Assembly (NCBI GenBank): GCA_015143295.1
Contig: CM026556.1
Location: 17,236,547-17,300,546 of the forward strand
DNA length: 64,000 bases
Direction: 5' to 3'
Source: Tetracentron sinense
Lineage: Eukaryota > Streptophyta > Magnoliopsida > Trochodendrales > Trochodendraceae
The notes under the pieces were generated by a model. That model saw only the letters and a list, made by a program, of their open reading frames with translations, was not told the origin of the DNA and made no database searches. Positions 21,073-31,457 of the stretch are shown piece by piece. Position 1 is the stretch's first letter, and the number at the start of each line of letters is the position of its first letter. Position numbers and translations under genes: made by a program.

Positions 21073-22071
21073 ACTGAAATTACTACTCATTAACACACAA
21101 CCTTGAGAGGTCCACGTGGCATCTCAGGAGGGATTTTAGGCGCTATCCAACCAATCAACTATTTCGATTCACTCTTGAAACTCTAAACGACACATCTGTC
21201 TGGAGATACTTGTGCATTCAGCATCAGTACAATTTAACCCAAAAAAAAAAAGCATCAGTTGGATTTAAAAGAAAGGTTGAGGTTGCAACGATTCAATAAA
21301 GTGACATGAATTGAGAAAAGGCATAGGGTTGTAATGTTTGGACTGATACAGTTTCCCAAGGGTTGTCCCTAAAGCTCTCCTTGAAGAGTTGCGTCCCTAA
21401 CCGTGAGAGATAACTATTTAGAAGGGGATGGACGGGTAGGCTTGTACGCACACCCAAAAATTGTGAATGCATGTTTCTTAGTGCAACGAATTACAGCTGG
21501 CACCGGTTGATCAATTCTTCGTAGGGTGTTTCCTGACGTGCGCCTTTAATTTTAATTTATGCAACGAAAGCAGGATCAGACCTAAGAGAAGACAGAGTGC
21601 TGGAAGAGATGTGTCATTTAGAATTTTGAGAGAAGCTGCCAAACTGGAAGAACCTCGCTGTTATCTGGTCTTTGATACCATTTTCTAAATTTATATAGGT
21701 CTTATCCTCTCTCACTCTCCTTTTTCTATGTTTTTCCCCTTATTTTCTTTTGATTTTGTTTAAATTCTATGTTACTCACTTTCGAATAACACAAATACTT
21801 GATTTTATCTCTTGAATTGGTTTTTTCCAATTGCAATCATCCGTTGTTTGGGGCAACCGTGCCTCACCGTTATCTGGTTTTTGATCCTGTTCAACTTTTT
21901 AACATGTTGTGGGCTATTTCTGGGTTCAGTTTATTCGTTGGAGGGAGAATGGAACAGTAGAACATAGGTTGAAAATTTGAGGTTGGGTGAGTCTTCCACC
22001 TAATTACATAGGAAAATGCGTTGGTGACGTGAGGTTTTGTGAGTCTTCCATTGCATTGTTATAAGAACACT
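21073..22071. other. Non-coding, probable Helitron interior
   Basis: I find no gene. GTTATCTGGT(C/T)TTTGAT occurs twice (about 21661 and 21871), a small internal duplication. The stretch lies between a Helitron end and solo LTR F. Confidence 0.45.
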
Positions 22072-22859
22072 AGATGTGTAACGCCCCAAAATACCCCCTA
22101 GGATTTAGGATACTTTGGCGACGTGACTTAACCTTAAATCAAATTGCAAGAGTATACAAGGCAAGTAAAATAGAGAACTAAAATTTCTTTAATAACTTAA
22201 CTATACTCCAAGTGCAATTAATTACAATAATTGAATAGGATTTACAACATGAACATGAACCCTTCAACTTGAGTCCCAACTCAAGTGAGACAACATCCCC
22301 AAACACAAGAACCCAAATACATGTCTATCTCTCACTCATCCCAACCATTGGCCATATGCCAAGCCTCCTAATATCTAGGTAAGCATCCGAATAACCTCTT
22401 GCTCGCCCTGAGCTGCCTTACAAAAGTCCACATATCGTGTAATGTACCTACCGACATAAAAGAACCCGGCTAAGCATGGAATACTCAGCGAGTACAAGCT
22501 ACTAACTAACAATAGTAATAACAATAAAATAACATACATCGTACAGTTCATCATTACATTTCAAAAATCATAGTGCGGAAGCAATAACAAATAACAAATA
22601 CAATCTTGTGCATCAGATTTCAACTCATACTTAGGGTTCATGTTTTGACTAAAACCTTTTTCACCTTCCTTGTGATTCTTGTAATTTAAACTTTACATTT
22701 TATGCTTCTTGTGGGTTCCTTACATGTCTTATGAGGTTCTTCTTGTTGGCTAGTACCCGAACTATGAAATGGACGGAAATACTAGGTTCTTATCTGGTTC
22801 TTGTCTTGTGAGTATCATGCGTGTTTTCTTGTCGAGTTGCTTGTGAATTTCCTTGTTTG

Positions 22860-23310
22860 CCTGGGAACAGATGATAATGCCCGTACCTGGTCTTAGTATC
22901 ACCCTTCCATTATTTCTTGATTCTGGCTTGGAGACAGATACTAGTACCCGTACCTGGTCTTAGTATACTAGTATCCTCTCATACTTGTTGGAAACAGGTG
23001 TTATTGCCCGTACCTGGTCTTAGTACATTAACACCCTTTCACTGCTTGCCTTGGAAACATATGCTAGTGCCCTACCTGGTCTTAGTACACTAGCATACTT
23101 TCATATTATTCTTGTCTTGGAAACAGATACTAGTGCCTGTACCTGGTCTTAGTACACTAGTACCCTTTCATGCTTGTTATTTTACTTGGAGACAGATGCT
23201 AGTACCCGTACCTGGCCTTAGTATACCAGCATCCTCTCATACTTGTTTGGGAACAAATGTTAGTGCCCGTACCTGGTCTTAGTACACTAACATCCTTCCA
23301 TGCTTCGTGA
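22860..23310. repeat. Tandem array in solo LTR F
   Basis: About seven units of 60-75 bp share GCCCGTACCTGGTCTTAGTA with a preceding GGAAACAGATG. It occupies the same place in the LTR as the GAGGGAAGGGAGACCC array of A but is unrelated in sequence. Confidence 0.85.
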
Positions 23311-24394
23311 TTCTTGCTTGTCATGTTTTCTTGTGAGCCAGGTATGACATATCCTAGGGATATGCCCTACCCTTGACATTCATGTTGGTTTAACTTGTGA
23401 GTCAGAGGCTAGCACCAGAACATCCCTGGGCTACCAACCTCCTTGATGTTTCCTTTTCTCATTCTGGTTGTTTCATCTACTCATATAGGGAAAACCTCTG
23501 TTTATGCGTACGTGCTTGGTGTGTGTGCCATTCGTGACGATCATACTATTATAAATAAATCAAGGGATACACATTGCATTTTAATTCTCTTTTTAATAAT
23601 CAGGTTAACATGAAACAATAAAGCATAATGTGACATTTCTTGCAATTGCATAGGCATGAGGAATTTAATGATAACATATAGAGCATTTGTTTTGAAATCA
23701 CCCTTTACGGAAAGCTACACAAGTATACCCCCAAATCCTCCATTTATTCTCGACATTCTCATTTATGCATTTTTTTCCAAACACCTAATGTGCAACACAT
23801 TCATAGCCACATTATTCCAAGTTCTTTAAGTTCATAGGTTTCATCATACACATGGTGTGCGTTTATTATGAATACAATGCCCATCCACCATTTTCCATCA
23901 CCCAAATCACACAATACGGCATCCAATCGCCTCCACATCCAACATTCCACACTTCATTCATACTTAATTATCTTGTATAATTTAGGGCATTATTATTTTT
24001 AAAAGTAGAACCTTGGGTTTACACAAAACTCAAACCATTCTCAATTCAAGAAAACTAGGTTATTTCTAGGGAAGTTAGTAGGGTGTACTAACCTTGAAGA
24101 AGAGGAGAAAGCCTTTGAAAAATGTCGTGGAGAACGCTGCCCTAGCTTGGGATGGGACTCCACACGTGCTTGAGGGTGGATTTGAGAAGTCCAAGCTTTT
24201 GGGATGATCTTGGGTTCCAAAACCCTTGATTCCTTCTCAAGAGGAAAAACCTAGGTTAGGAATCCCTTCTCCTCTCTCTCTATCTCTCAAAATCTTCTAT
24301 GTATTGTGAATGAAGCCCTAAGTCTCGGGCAAAGTCTTATAGGAAAGGGTTTAACGCCCAAATGACAAAAAAACCCTTAATGAAATTTCTGCAA

Positions 24395-24605
24395 AACACG
24401 ATAGACCGATCGATCGGTGGTGAGGACCGAGCGATCGGTCGCCTACTGAGCGATCGGTGTTCTTGACCTAGCGACGGGTCAAAAACATGCTCTCTGGAAA
24501 AAATTTCCATACAAAAAAGTTAACCAGTCGATAGCCTCCGATCGATCAATTTTGGTCCAATCGATCGCTAAGATGGACCGAGCGATCGGTTGCTCTGAAA
24601 TTTGA
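24395..24605. other. Palindromic CGATCGATCG block in solo LTR F
   Basis: ACCGATCGATCGGT near 24411-24424 is a perfect palindrome. Near-copies with GAGCGATCGGT follow at about 24428, 24448 and 24580, with CCGATCGATC near 24540. The position after TTTCTGCAAAA matches that in A. Confidence 0.75.
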
Positions 24606-24853
24606 TACTGAGTCCATTTTTTTCACCCCTTCCTACTACTTGGACTTGTCCTATTTACCTTTTGACCTTTTCTACACATGACTAGGACCCTTGTAAGGCT
24701 TATGGACATTAGTAAGTAATTTATCTATTATATTATAGCATTCTTAACACAATTTCTCAAAGTTCCAAATTCTCATTTTATGAAATTTGAGATTACAAGC
24801 CACCATGCCTTGACACATTTTCCAAGGCACATGCAAAAAGTTCCGGGGAGATG

Positions 24854-25258
24854 GGTCGTGTAAAATCAAGATTTTTTCTATAAAAGAGCAACAATGGGAA
24901 TGATTTAATAAATTGGATTAGTAGCCAGGGATTAGAAGTGAACCTCTTCAGTTGTAGTACTTCCATTAAATCTCTTGCAAATACTGAGATTATCCGATGC
25001 ACCACAGACGTTCGAAGAAATGGTTGACAGATATATTAGTCATTATGTGTTGTGTTATTATATTATGATTGATAGGTTTTGCGAAGGAGGGGATTTTTTA
25101 AGGGATATTGAAAGAGCACATCCAAAATATATATCGCTATGTTCAATGTTTTCTATAATGCAGGAAGTTTTAATGCGTGTAGATATGGCATCAATGATGA
25201 AGAATGGGCATCTGGTTTGTGGGGAAGAGACATGGGGAATCCTTGTGCGTTGAATACG
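24854..25258. other. Non-coding between solo LTR F and the PWWP fragment
   Basis: There is an open frame of 92 codons (24975-25253), but I recognise nothing in its product and see no support for it. TATAATGCAG near 25155 could be a former splice acceptor. Confidence 0.4.
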
Positions 25259-25417
25259 ATGGGGATAGATACGTCAGTTGGAGGCTTTGTCTGGGTTAGG
25301 CATCGGAATGGGTCATGGTGGCCTTGGCGGATATTGGTTTTGGACGAATTGTTAGAAAGTTGCTTGGCTTCGCCAAGATCCGGAACCCCGGTTAAGCTCA
25401 TGGGGAGACGAAAGTGT
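25259..25417 (+). pseudogene. PWWP-domain gene fragment (plant PWWP/Tudor family)
   Basis: The frame encodes VGGFVWVRHRNGSWWPWRI and then LDELLESCLASPRSGTPVKL. This is the start of the PWWP domain, a chromatin-reading fold, as found near the N-terminus of a family of plant nuclear proteins that carry WVRRRNGSWWPGRI and SPRSGTPVKLLGRE. Here GRI is WRI and the homology ends after LMGR, before the rest of the domain. No further exon is seen before 27086. It is therefore a truncated copy. It lies 0.8 kb before a Helitron 3' end on the same strand, so capture by a Helitron is plausible. Family assignment is from memory of the motif. Confidence 0.75.
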
Positions 25418-26164
25418 GTACGTGTTTTTTCTCTCTCTTGCTTTTGGATCATTTAATCTCTTTTGTATCCACCGATGTGGGACTAAATAAGGGGCAAAGC
25501 CCATTCTGTTTTTTGGTAAAGGTTTATAGAGCACTCTAACACACACAACTCAAACACACCCTCTGCATCAAAGCAGTTCATTGATATATATTTGTAATGA
25601 TTTATATGATCAAAGACTCCACTTATAATAATGTCATTTCCATTTACCTGCATGGTACTCCGTTGGTTAAAGAAGCTTTAGTAAGGTTGCTATTTATGGG
25701 TTCTCATTGAAGTATTGTTGTGAGAAATATGATTTATTGTTGTTATGTTTTGCTTAAAATTAGTGGCATCTTGTGAATCATGCACATAGGGTATGGTACA
25801 TCCCACCCAGTTTACCAAGTACATCACATGTCTACCATAATTGGTACACTCATCAATTTAATTTGGTATGACACGGGTACACCACGATTGATACACCCAA
25901 TGATTAGGCATTAAGCGGGCACATTGATGTAGGTGTACTTGGACCCATTTGGGCTTAGTACTTTCGCTACCAAAAAAATTCCCTTTTTAGTTTTTTCTGT
26001 TCTAGATTTTTCCTAAAATTCTATAATTTCTTTGATGATCATTTGTTATCTCCAAAGGTTTGAATATTTTACTCTATTTTTTCCTTTAATGAAAAATGAT
26101 TTGAAAACTATTTTATTTGAAAAATAATAATATAATTATACTTATTTTTTTCTTTTTATATTCT
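25418..26164. other. Non-coding, AT-rich
   Basis: There is no gene. Near 25470, CCACCGATGTGGGAC followed by AATAAGGGGCAAAGCCCATT looks like a transposon-derived piece. From 25790 to 25930 short phrases such as GGTACACC and TGGTACA recur. Both are unassigned. Confidence 0.45.
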
Positions 26165-26192
26165 CCGTGCATGGCACGGGCTTCTTACTAGT
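26165..26192 (+). mobile_element. Helitron 3' end (+ strand)
   Basis: CCGTGCATGGCACGG is a 6-bp stem with a 3-base loop. It is followed by GCTTCTTA and CTAG (26188-26191) and then T. The element would extend leftward and could include the PWWP fragment. The 5' end is not placed. Confidence 0.65.
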
Positions 26193-27086
26193 TAAGATTA
26201 AACTATAAAATTCAAAATACAGGATACGAAAAGCAACAATCCGACAAATAATCTCAATTCATTGATTGTTTCATATCAAAATATTCATTTTTTTTAGGGC
26301 CCCACCCACAGGGGCTGATGAAAGGTCAGTGGTTAGTGTTAGTACGGCAACTTACCTGTCAGGGCTGATATTTCAACTTAAGCACGTTCCAGGGACCGGA
26401 ACCCCGATCGACAGAGTGCTCAATTGACATACTCACCAATGGGACAAGCCTTAGCTTCCCATTAAAATATTCATTTCAAATGTCCATATTGTGTACATGA
26501 TTACAAAGAGGTTATGTTTAGTAAATAAATTAAGAATGTTATCTAAATTTTACTATATACATCCTTCTTTGAAATTGAATAGAAATTATGCGCAAGTTTT
26601 CTTTAGTAAACAAATTAAGAATGTTATCTAAATTGTACCATATGCTTCTTCTTTGAAATTGAATAGAAATTATGCACATGTGTGGATCCAAATCAGTCCC
26701 CATCCCATAAATCAAGTAAAAGAGTATACTCAAACTATTGCTAATAACCGACCCACCTAATCTCTGATGCTGGTTTGGGAAATGAACGTGAGTTAGTGGG
26801 TAGACATGTGGCGAATTGACAGAAGATAAAAAAACCTACGTGGCACTGGCAGAAGGGGATAAAAAAACGCGTGCCATATAATTAGGTAATGAGCAATAGT
26901 CCCCACGTCCGCCGAGGAGGGGACTATGCCTCCTCGCTCTCAAATAGCCCACCCTTCAACTTCCATTAACTCAGGTTAGTTTTTTTAACCCTTTAGTTAT
27001 TTTTTTATTTTTCTAAAACCCAAGGGTAGATGGGTGAATCCCAAGGGTGGATGAATGTTAACCACAGTTAGAAGGGTTAGAAGGGG
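26193..27086. other. Non-coding with an 85-bp tandem duplication
   Basis: From 26521, GTAAATAAATTAAGAATGTT is repeated at 26606 with an 85-bp period, giving two units with few differences. Around 26300-26460 a GC-richer segment (GGTCAGTGGTTAGTG ... GGGACCGGAACCCCG) resembles a tRNA-derived SINE, but I cannot define boxes or a tail. From 26940 TTAACC/GGTTAA phrases resemble the fold-back element at 19.4-20.3 kb. Confidence 0.5.
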
Positions 27087-27252
27087 TGTAATGATCTTGA
27101 AATTTCTTTTCCTATTTTTAAGAGTGATTCAATAATCTCTTTGAATAGGGGTAATAAATTTGAGAAGGAGAATAAGTTTATTGGGGTTAGTTAGAACCTA
27201 TAAACAAACAAGGGCAACTAATGGTCTATTGATAAATAAGAATTAGGGTTAA

Positions 27253-27260
27253 TATAAATA
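27253..27260 (+). promoter_or_regulatory. Likely TATA box of element B
   Basis: TATAAATAGAACATG lies 166 bp inside the 5' LTR. The 3' LTR has TATAAATCGAACATG at the same place (from about 33138). No transcript data. Confidence 0.45.
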
Positions 27261-27754
27261 GAACATGTTAAACCTAATCCTCATTATTTTAATCTAAACA
27301 GAAATTTTGGAGAACAGAACGTAGGAGAGAAAGGAAAAAGAGGCTACACTTTGGTAGAGCTTTCAAGCACCTAGATTGAGATTCGAGACTTGGAGATTTG
27401 AGCTTCTTCCACGTGGTGGTCTAATCCTTCGAGACAAGCGTGTTTGGGTAGGATTGAAGTATTAAAAGTCTGAGATTCGATCCTTTGAGGCAAGTTAATA
27501 CTCCCCTAGAGTTAGGGTTTTATTTTATCTTGAGTTCATATAGATTCATTAATATTTGTGTGATATTTAGGATAGAGATCTATGTACTTTGAAATATAAT
27601 GCATAAATAATGTTTGAATAAAAAATTATAAATTGAAAGAACAATGGTGGGTAAATTAACAAGGGTTTCAAGGGTTGGAAAATCGAGAAAAGGGGTTCTT
27701 AAAGTTGAAAAAAATCGAAATATGGGGTTTGGGCTGGCGTTTCCAGCCAAATCG

Positions 27755-27840
27755 CCGATACCGATCGATCGGGGGCCTTGGGCCAATCGATCGGTGGTCA
27801 CCAATTGATCGCAGGTGACCCCCTGATCAATCGGTGGCGC
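27755..27840. other. Palindromic CGATCGATCG block in B's 5' LTR
   Basis: CCGATCGATCGG-type units and decayed copies (CAATCGATCGGTGG, CCAATTGATCGC, CTGATCAATCGGTGG). The 3' LTR has them at 33645-33725 with more CG retained (GGGCCGATCGATCGATGG). The block lies downstream of the TATA box, so it would be in the transcript. Confidence 0.7.
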
Positions 27841-28146
27841 CGTTTCGGGTGTTTTGAGATGGTGGTTTTGGGGGCTGTAAGTAATTGAATTAATTAAATA
27901 AAAATGATTACAAATAATTAAATAAATTAATAAAATAGATTACGAAAGAAAAGAAGGAGAATAAAATAAAATAAAATGATTTAATTAATTTATTCTTAGT
28001 CAAATAATTATTTTGGAATGGCAGGTACTATGAGCATAGTAGATAAATTATAGATTCTCTTTATTTTAGAATGACATGTTTAAAGAAATATATTTCAATT
28101 ATTATCTTGCGTAATTGTAATTGTTTTAGTTTTGTAATATTATGTT

Positions 28147-28184
28147 CTCTTTATTATGATGGTATGGGACGTCATAATAAAGAG
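28147..28184 (+). other. Conserved LTR hairpin, copy 3
   Basis: CTCTTTATTATGA and TCATAATAAAGAG are perfect 13-bp arms. It is present again in the 3' LTR at 34033-34070 and, with a shifted pairing partner, in element C. Confidence 0.65.
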
Positions 28185-28439
28185 TGAGGTTAACGAATTA
28201 AAGATAAGACCAAGGGATGACAAATAGAGAATGAGAGACTCTCTAGGTCTAAAGTCTGAGGGAGAACTTTGTGTAATCCCACTGAGAAGTTACGTGCCTC
28301 TCAGAGTGACTACCTTAGGTGAGCTATGTGTAAACCTAAGGGTCCCTGTATAAACCATACAAGATTAAAGTAACCCTGATTGCTATCAGAGCTAGGTTTA
28401 AAGTAAACCTAAGAGTGACTACCTTGGGGCGTGACAGAT

Positions 28440-28455
28440 TGCTATCAGAGCTAGG
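28440..28455 (+). other. Primer binding site of element B
   Basis: TGCTATCAGAGCTAGG differs from the initiator tRNA-Met site TGGTATCAGAGCCAGG by two bases and starts four bases after the LTR end. A copy lies 59 bases upstream at 28381. Confidence 0.8.
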
Positions 28456-28590
28456 TTTAAAGTAACCCTGATGTTTGTAGTAACACCTAAGAGAGTCCTT
28501 AAGGTCCTTGAGAAATTATTTCGTTGAGTTCTTCCTTCATTTGTTTTGTACAACCAGACTAATGTTTTCCTTATTTTTGTAATAAGGATT

Positions 28591-29463
28591 ATGTCTGGAA
28601 GGAGAGGAAGAGGGCGAGGTCAGACAAGAGCAAGGGCTGGGGCATTTGAGGGCTTAGACCCAAGGATTGATGCAGTCTTCTAGGCACTGGGAGACACAAC
28701 AAAGCTTCTGGAGGAGTCTGCTCGTCAAGCAGGAAATCGGTCAGACACGTCTAGTCAGATTTCAGAGACCACACCCATGGCTGGTTTGATTAAGGAATTC
28801 AAGAGGTTAAACCCTTCGGCATTCAGTCGAGCTGTAGATCCAATGGAAGCGGACAAGTGGGTCCAAGAACTTGAAAAGATCTTTGAGGTCATGGAGTGCA
28901 GCGAGATTCAGCGAAGGAAACTCGTAGTTTTTCTATTGAAGGGTGAAGCACATCATTGGTGGGATATGATTACCAGATCAGAGGAGGTATTTGAGATGGG
29001 TTGGGAGGAATTCAAGTTGAAATTCTATTCCAAGTATTTCTCAGGCACTGTTAGGGAGCAGAAGGCCCTAGAGTTTGTTCACCTTGTTCAGGGATCAATG
29101 ACTGTGGGTCAGTACGAGGCAAAGTTCGCTAAGCTGTCTCATTTTGCCATGTATATGGTGGAGAGTGAGGAGCGCCAGGTGAGAAAATTTAAGCAAGGCT
29201 TGACTCCATCTATCAGAAAGATGATAGTGAGCCTTCGCCTGAGGACCTACGCAGAGGTAGTGGAGCGAGCTTTGGTGGTCGAACGTGATAATGTGGATTA
29301 TCAGAAAAGCAGAGATCAGAGGTTTGAGTCAAGGGACAAGGGTAAGTTTGTGCCTGGGCCTTAGCAAGTGCAGAAAAATCACCCTAGAGTTCCACAGCAG
29401 CAACCACAGTAGAAGCGACAGAAGGCAGTTGCTCCAGTCACATCTACAACCTTAGTATCTATT
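28591..29463 (+). pseudogene. Gag of element B (stops)
   Basis: It begins ATGTCTGGAAGGAGAGG (MSGRRGRGRGQ, an Arg/Gly-rich start). The retrotransposon-gag domain covers about 28840-29220 (ADKWVQELEKIF, EAHHWWDMI, FSGTVREQKALEF). In-frame TAG codons at 28681, 29362 and about 29410 break it; each could come from one C-to-T or G-to-A change. The frame otherwise stays open into the knuckle at 29464. Confidence 0.92.
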
Positions 29464-30104
29464 GTGCCAGTCGTAAATGGAGAGCCTAAGAGTTTTCTAG
29501 GGATCTATTATAACTGTAGGGAAAAGGGGCACATAGCAAGGAACTGTCCCAAGTCGAAGCAGACTAATCAGCCACAGGGTCAGGCTTCAAACCAGCAGAG
29601 AGGTCCTGCAAAAGTGTTTGCAGAAGTTCAGAAGGAGGCGGATGCATCTGAGGCACTGGTGGAAGGTACCCTCCCCATTTATCATTGTGTCACTAAAGTT
29701 TTGTTTGATTCAGGAGCATCACATTCTTTCATTTTAACATCTTTTGTGAATGTCTTGGGCTTAGTGCCAAAAAAATTAGAGGTTGTTTTGTCAGTTGTAA
29801 CACCAATGGGAGAGTCAGCTTATTTGGGTCAAGTTTTTGGAGGCTGTCCGGTTAAAATTGGGGATAGGATTTTATCAGCAGATTTTGTGGTTCTTGGGAT
29901 GTGAGAGTTCGATGTTATCTTAGGCATGGATTGGTTAGCTGCCTTCCATGCTAAGATAGACTGTTTTGGAAAGACAGTAACTTTCTCAATCCCTAGAAAA
30001 ATACATTTTTCTTTCCGGAGTTGTTATTCGGATGAAGTTTTGATAAAAGGTTTTCTCTTTCATATTGAGTGTGGAGAAGAGTCTTAGTATGGAGGTGATT
30101 CCTG
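29464..30104 (+). pseudogene. Zinc knuckle and protease of element B (stops)
   Basis: The CCHC knuckle NCREKGHIARNC (first Cys of the pair replaced by Tyr-Asn) is followed by the protease core LFDSGASHSFI. A TGA at 29902, where relatives read Arg before [10 protein letters not shown], is a CGA-to-TGA change. The frame then shifts before RT near 30070. It is the copy by which the split halves of element C can be aligned. Confidence 0.9.
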
Positions 30105-31447
30105 TTGTCTCTGAGTTTGAAGACGTGTTTAGAAATATACCGGGTGTGCCTCCAAATTGATTTGGTGCCGGGAACCTCGCCAATATCGAGAGCCCCGTAC
30201 AGGATGGCACTGGTAGAGTTGAAGGAAATAAAGAGTCAGATCCAGGAGTTATTAGATCAAGGCTTTGTTCGATCGAGTATATCACCTTGGGGCGCGCCGG
30301 TTTTGTTCGTTAAGAAGAATGATAGATTTATGCGATTATGCATCGAATTTCGACAATTGAATAAAGTAACGATCAAGAATAAGTATCCTTTACCAAGGAT
30401 TGATGACTTATTCGATCAACTTAAGGGAGCAAGGTGGTTCTCTAAGATTGATCTAAGATCAGGTTATCATCAGTTGAGGGTGAAGGAGGAGGATGTTTCA
30501 AACACCGCTTTTCGAACACGGTATGGGTACTATGAGTTTTTAGTCATGCCATTTGGGTTGACTAATGCACCAGCTGCGTTCATGGACTTAATGAACCGAG
30601 TGTTCAAGACTTTCTTGGATCAGTTTGTAGTAGTATTTGTGGACAATATTTTGGTTTATACATGGTCTAGAGAAGAGCATCAGCAACATCTTCGCATCAC
30701 ACTTCAGACACTTTGAGAGCATCAGTTGTATGCTAAGTTGTCAAAGTGTGAATTTTGGCAGGAAGAGGTTCAGTTTTTGGGACACGTGGTTTCCAAGGAT
30801 GGAGTGTCAGTGGACCCTGCTAAAGTTGAGACGGTGATGAATTGGGAACAGCCCAAGTCTATTTCGGAGATCCGCAATTACTTGGGTCTTGCGGGTTAAT
30901 ATCAGCGTTTTATTGAAGGGTTTTCGAAGATTTCCTCACCGTTGACAAATCTAACGAAGAAAGATGTGAAGTTTGTTTGGGATGACAAGTGCGAGCAGAC
31001 ATTTGTTGAGCTGAATGATAGATTGACTTCAGTACCAATTTTGACTATCCAGAGAGAAGAAGGGGACTAGTGATCTATAGTGATGCGTAGCATCAGGGAT
31101 TAGGTTGTGTGTTAATGCATAATGGGAAGGTTGTTGCCTATGCATCCCGACAGCTGAAGGTTCATGAGAAGAACTATCCAACTCATGACCTGGAATTGGC
31201 AGCTGTGGTTTTTGCCTTGAAGATTTGGAGGCACTACCTGTATGGTGAGAAGTTTGAACTCTTTTCTAACCATAAGAGCTTGAAGTATTTGTTCTCGCAA
31301 AAGGAGTTGAACATGAGGCAGCGACGGTGGATGGAGCATCTAAAGGACTATGATTTCACGCTCCAGTATTACCCTGGGAAAGCTAATGTGGTAGCTGATG
31401 CTTTGAGTCGCAAACCTAGAGGGTTGGTTGCACTTATGATGGTTTAG
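30105..31447 (+). pseudogene. Reverse transcriptase and RNase H of element B (mutated)
   Basis: The RT blocks [10 protein letters not shown] and [12 protein letters not shown] are present, but the catalytic FVDD reads FVDN, so the second Asp is lost by a G-to-A change. A stop at 30714 and another near 30897, and a frame break around 31070-31109, separate the RT thumb and the RNase H start. RNase H reads on to [13 protein letters not shown] is clearly inactive. Confidence 0.93.
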
Positions 31448-31457
31448 GAGTAGCCGA

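Larger units (their letters stand above)
22077..24848 (-). mobile_element. Solo LTR F, distant relative of A's LTR
   Basis: It begins TGTAACGCCCCAAAATACCC and shares landmarks with A's LTR in the same order: GGATATGCCC, GAGAACGCTGCCCTAGCTTG, CCTAGGTT, GCCCTAA, TTTCTGCAAAA. It is flanked by AGATG at 22072-22076 and 24849-24853, a likely target duplication. The right end stops at GTTCCGGGG, where relatives continue with CTCTACA, so about seven terminal bases are missing. It has no internal coding region. It carries its own tandem array and palindrome block. Confidence 0.75.
27087..28436 (+). repeat. 5' LTR of element B
   Basis: It is 1350 bp against 1751 bp for the 3' LTR. The match holds to about 28370 (CCATACAAGATTAA). 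Some 0.4 kb is then missing, and the end (CTTGGGGCGTGACA) is joined to a copy of the leader with a second primer-site sequence (28381-28396). This looks like a rearrangement from faulty strand transfer. Confidence 0.9.

Noticed and set aside
24975-25253. Open frame of 92 codons before the PWWP fragment
   Set aside because: No recognisable motif and no splice-consistent link to the PWWP exon. Kept only as a non-coding region.
26300-26460. tRNA-derived SINE
   Set aside because: Some tRNA-like phrases are present, but I could not define A and B boxes, a tail or target duplications.
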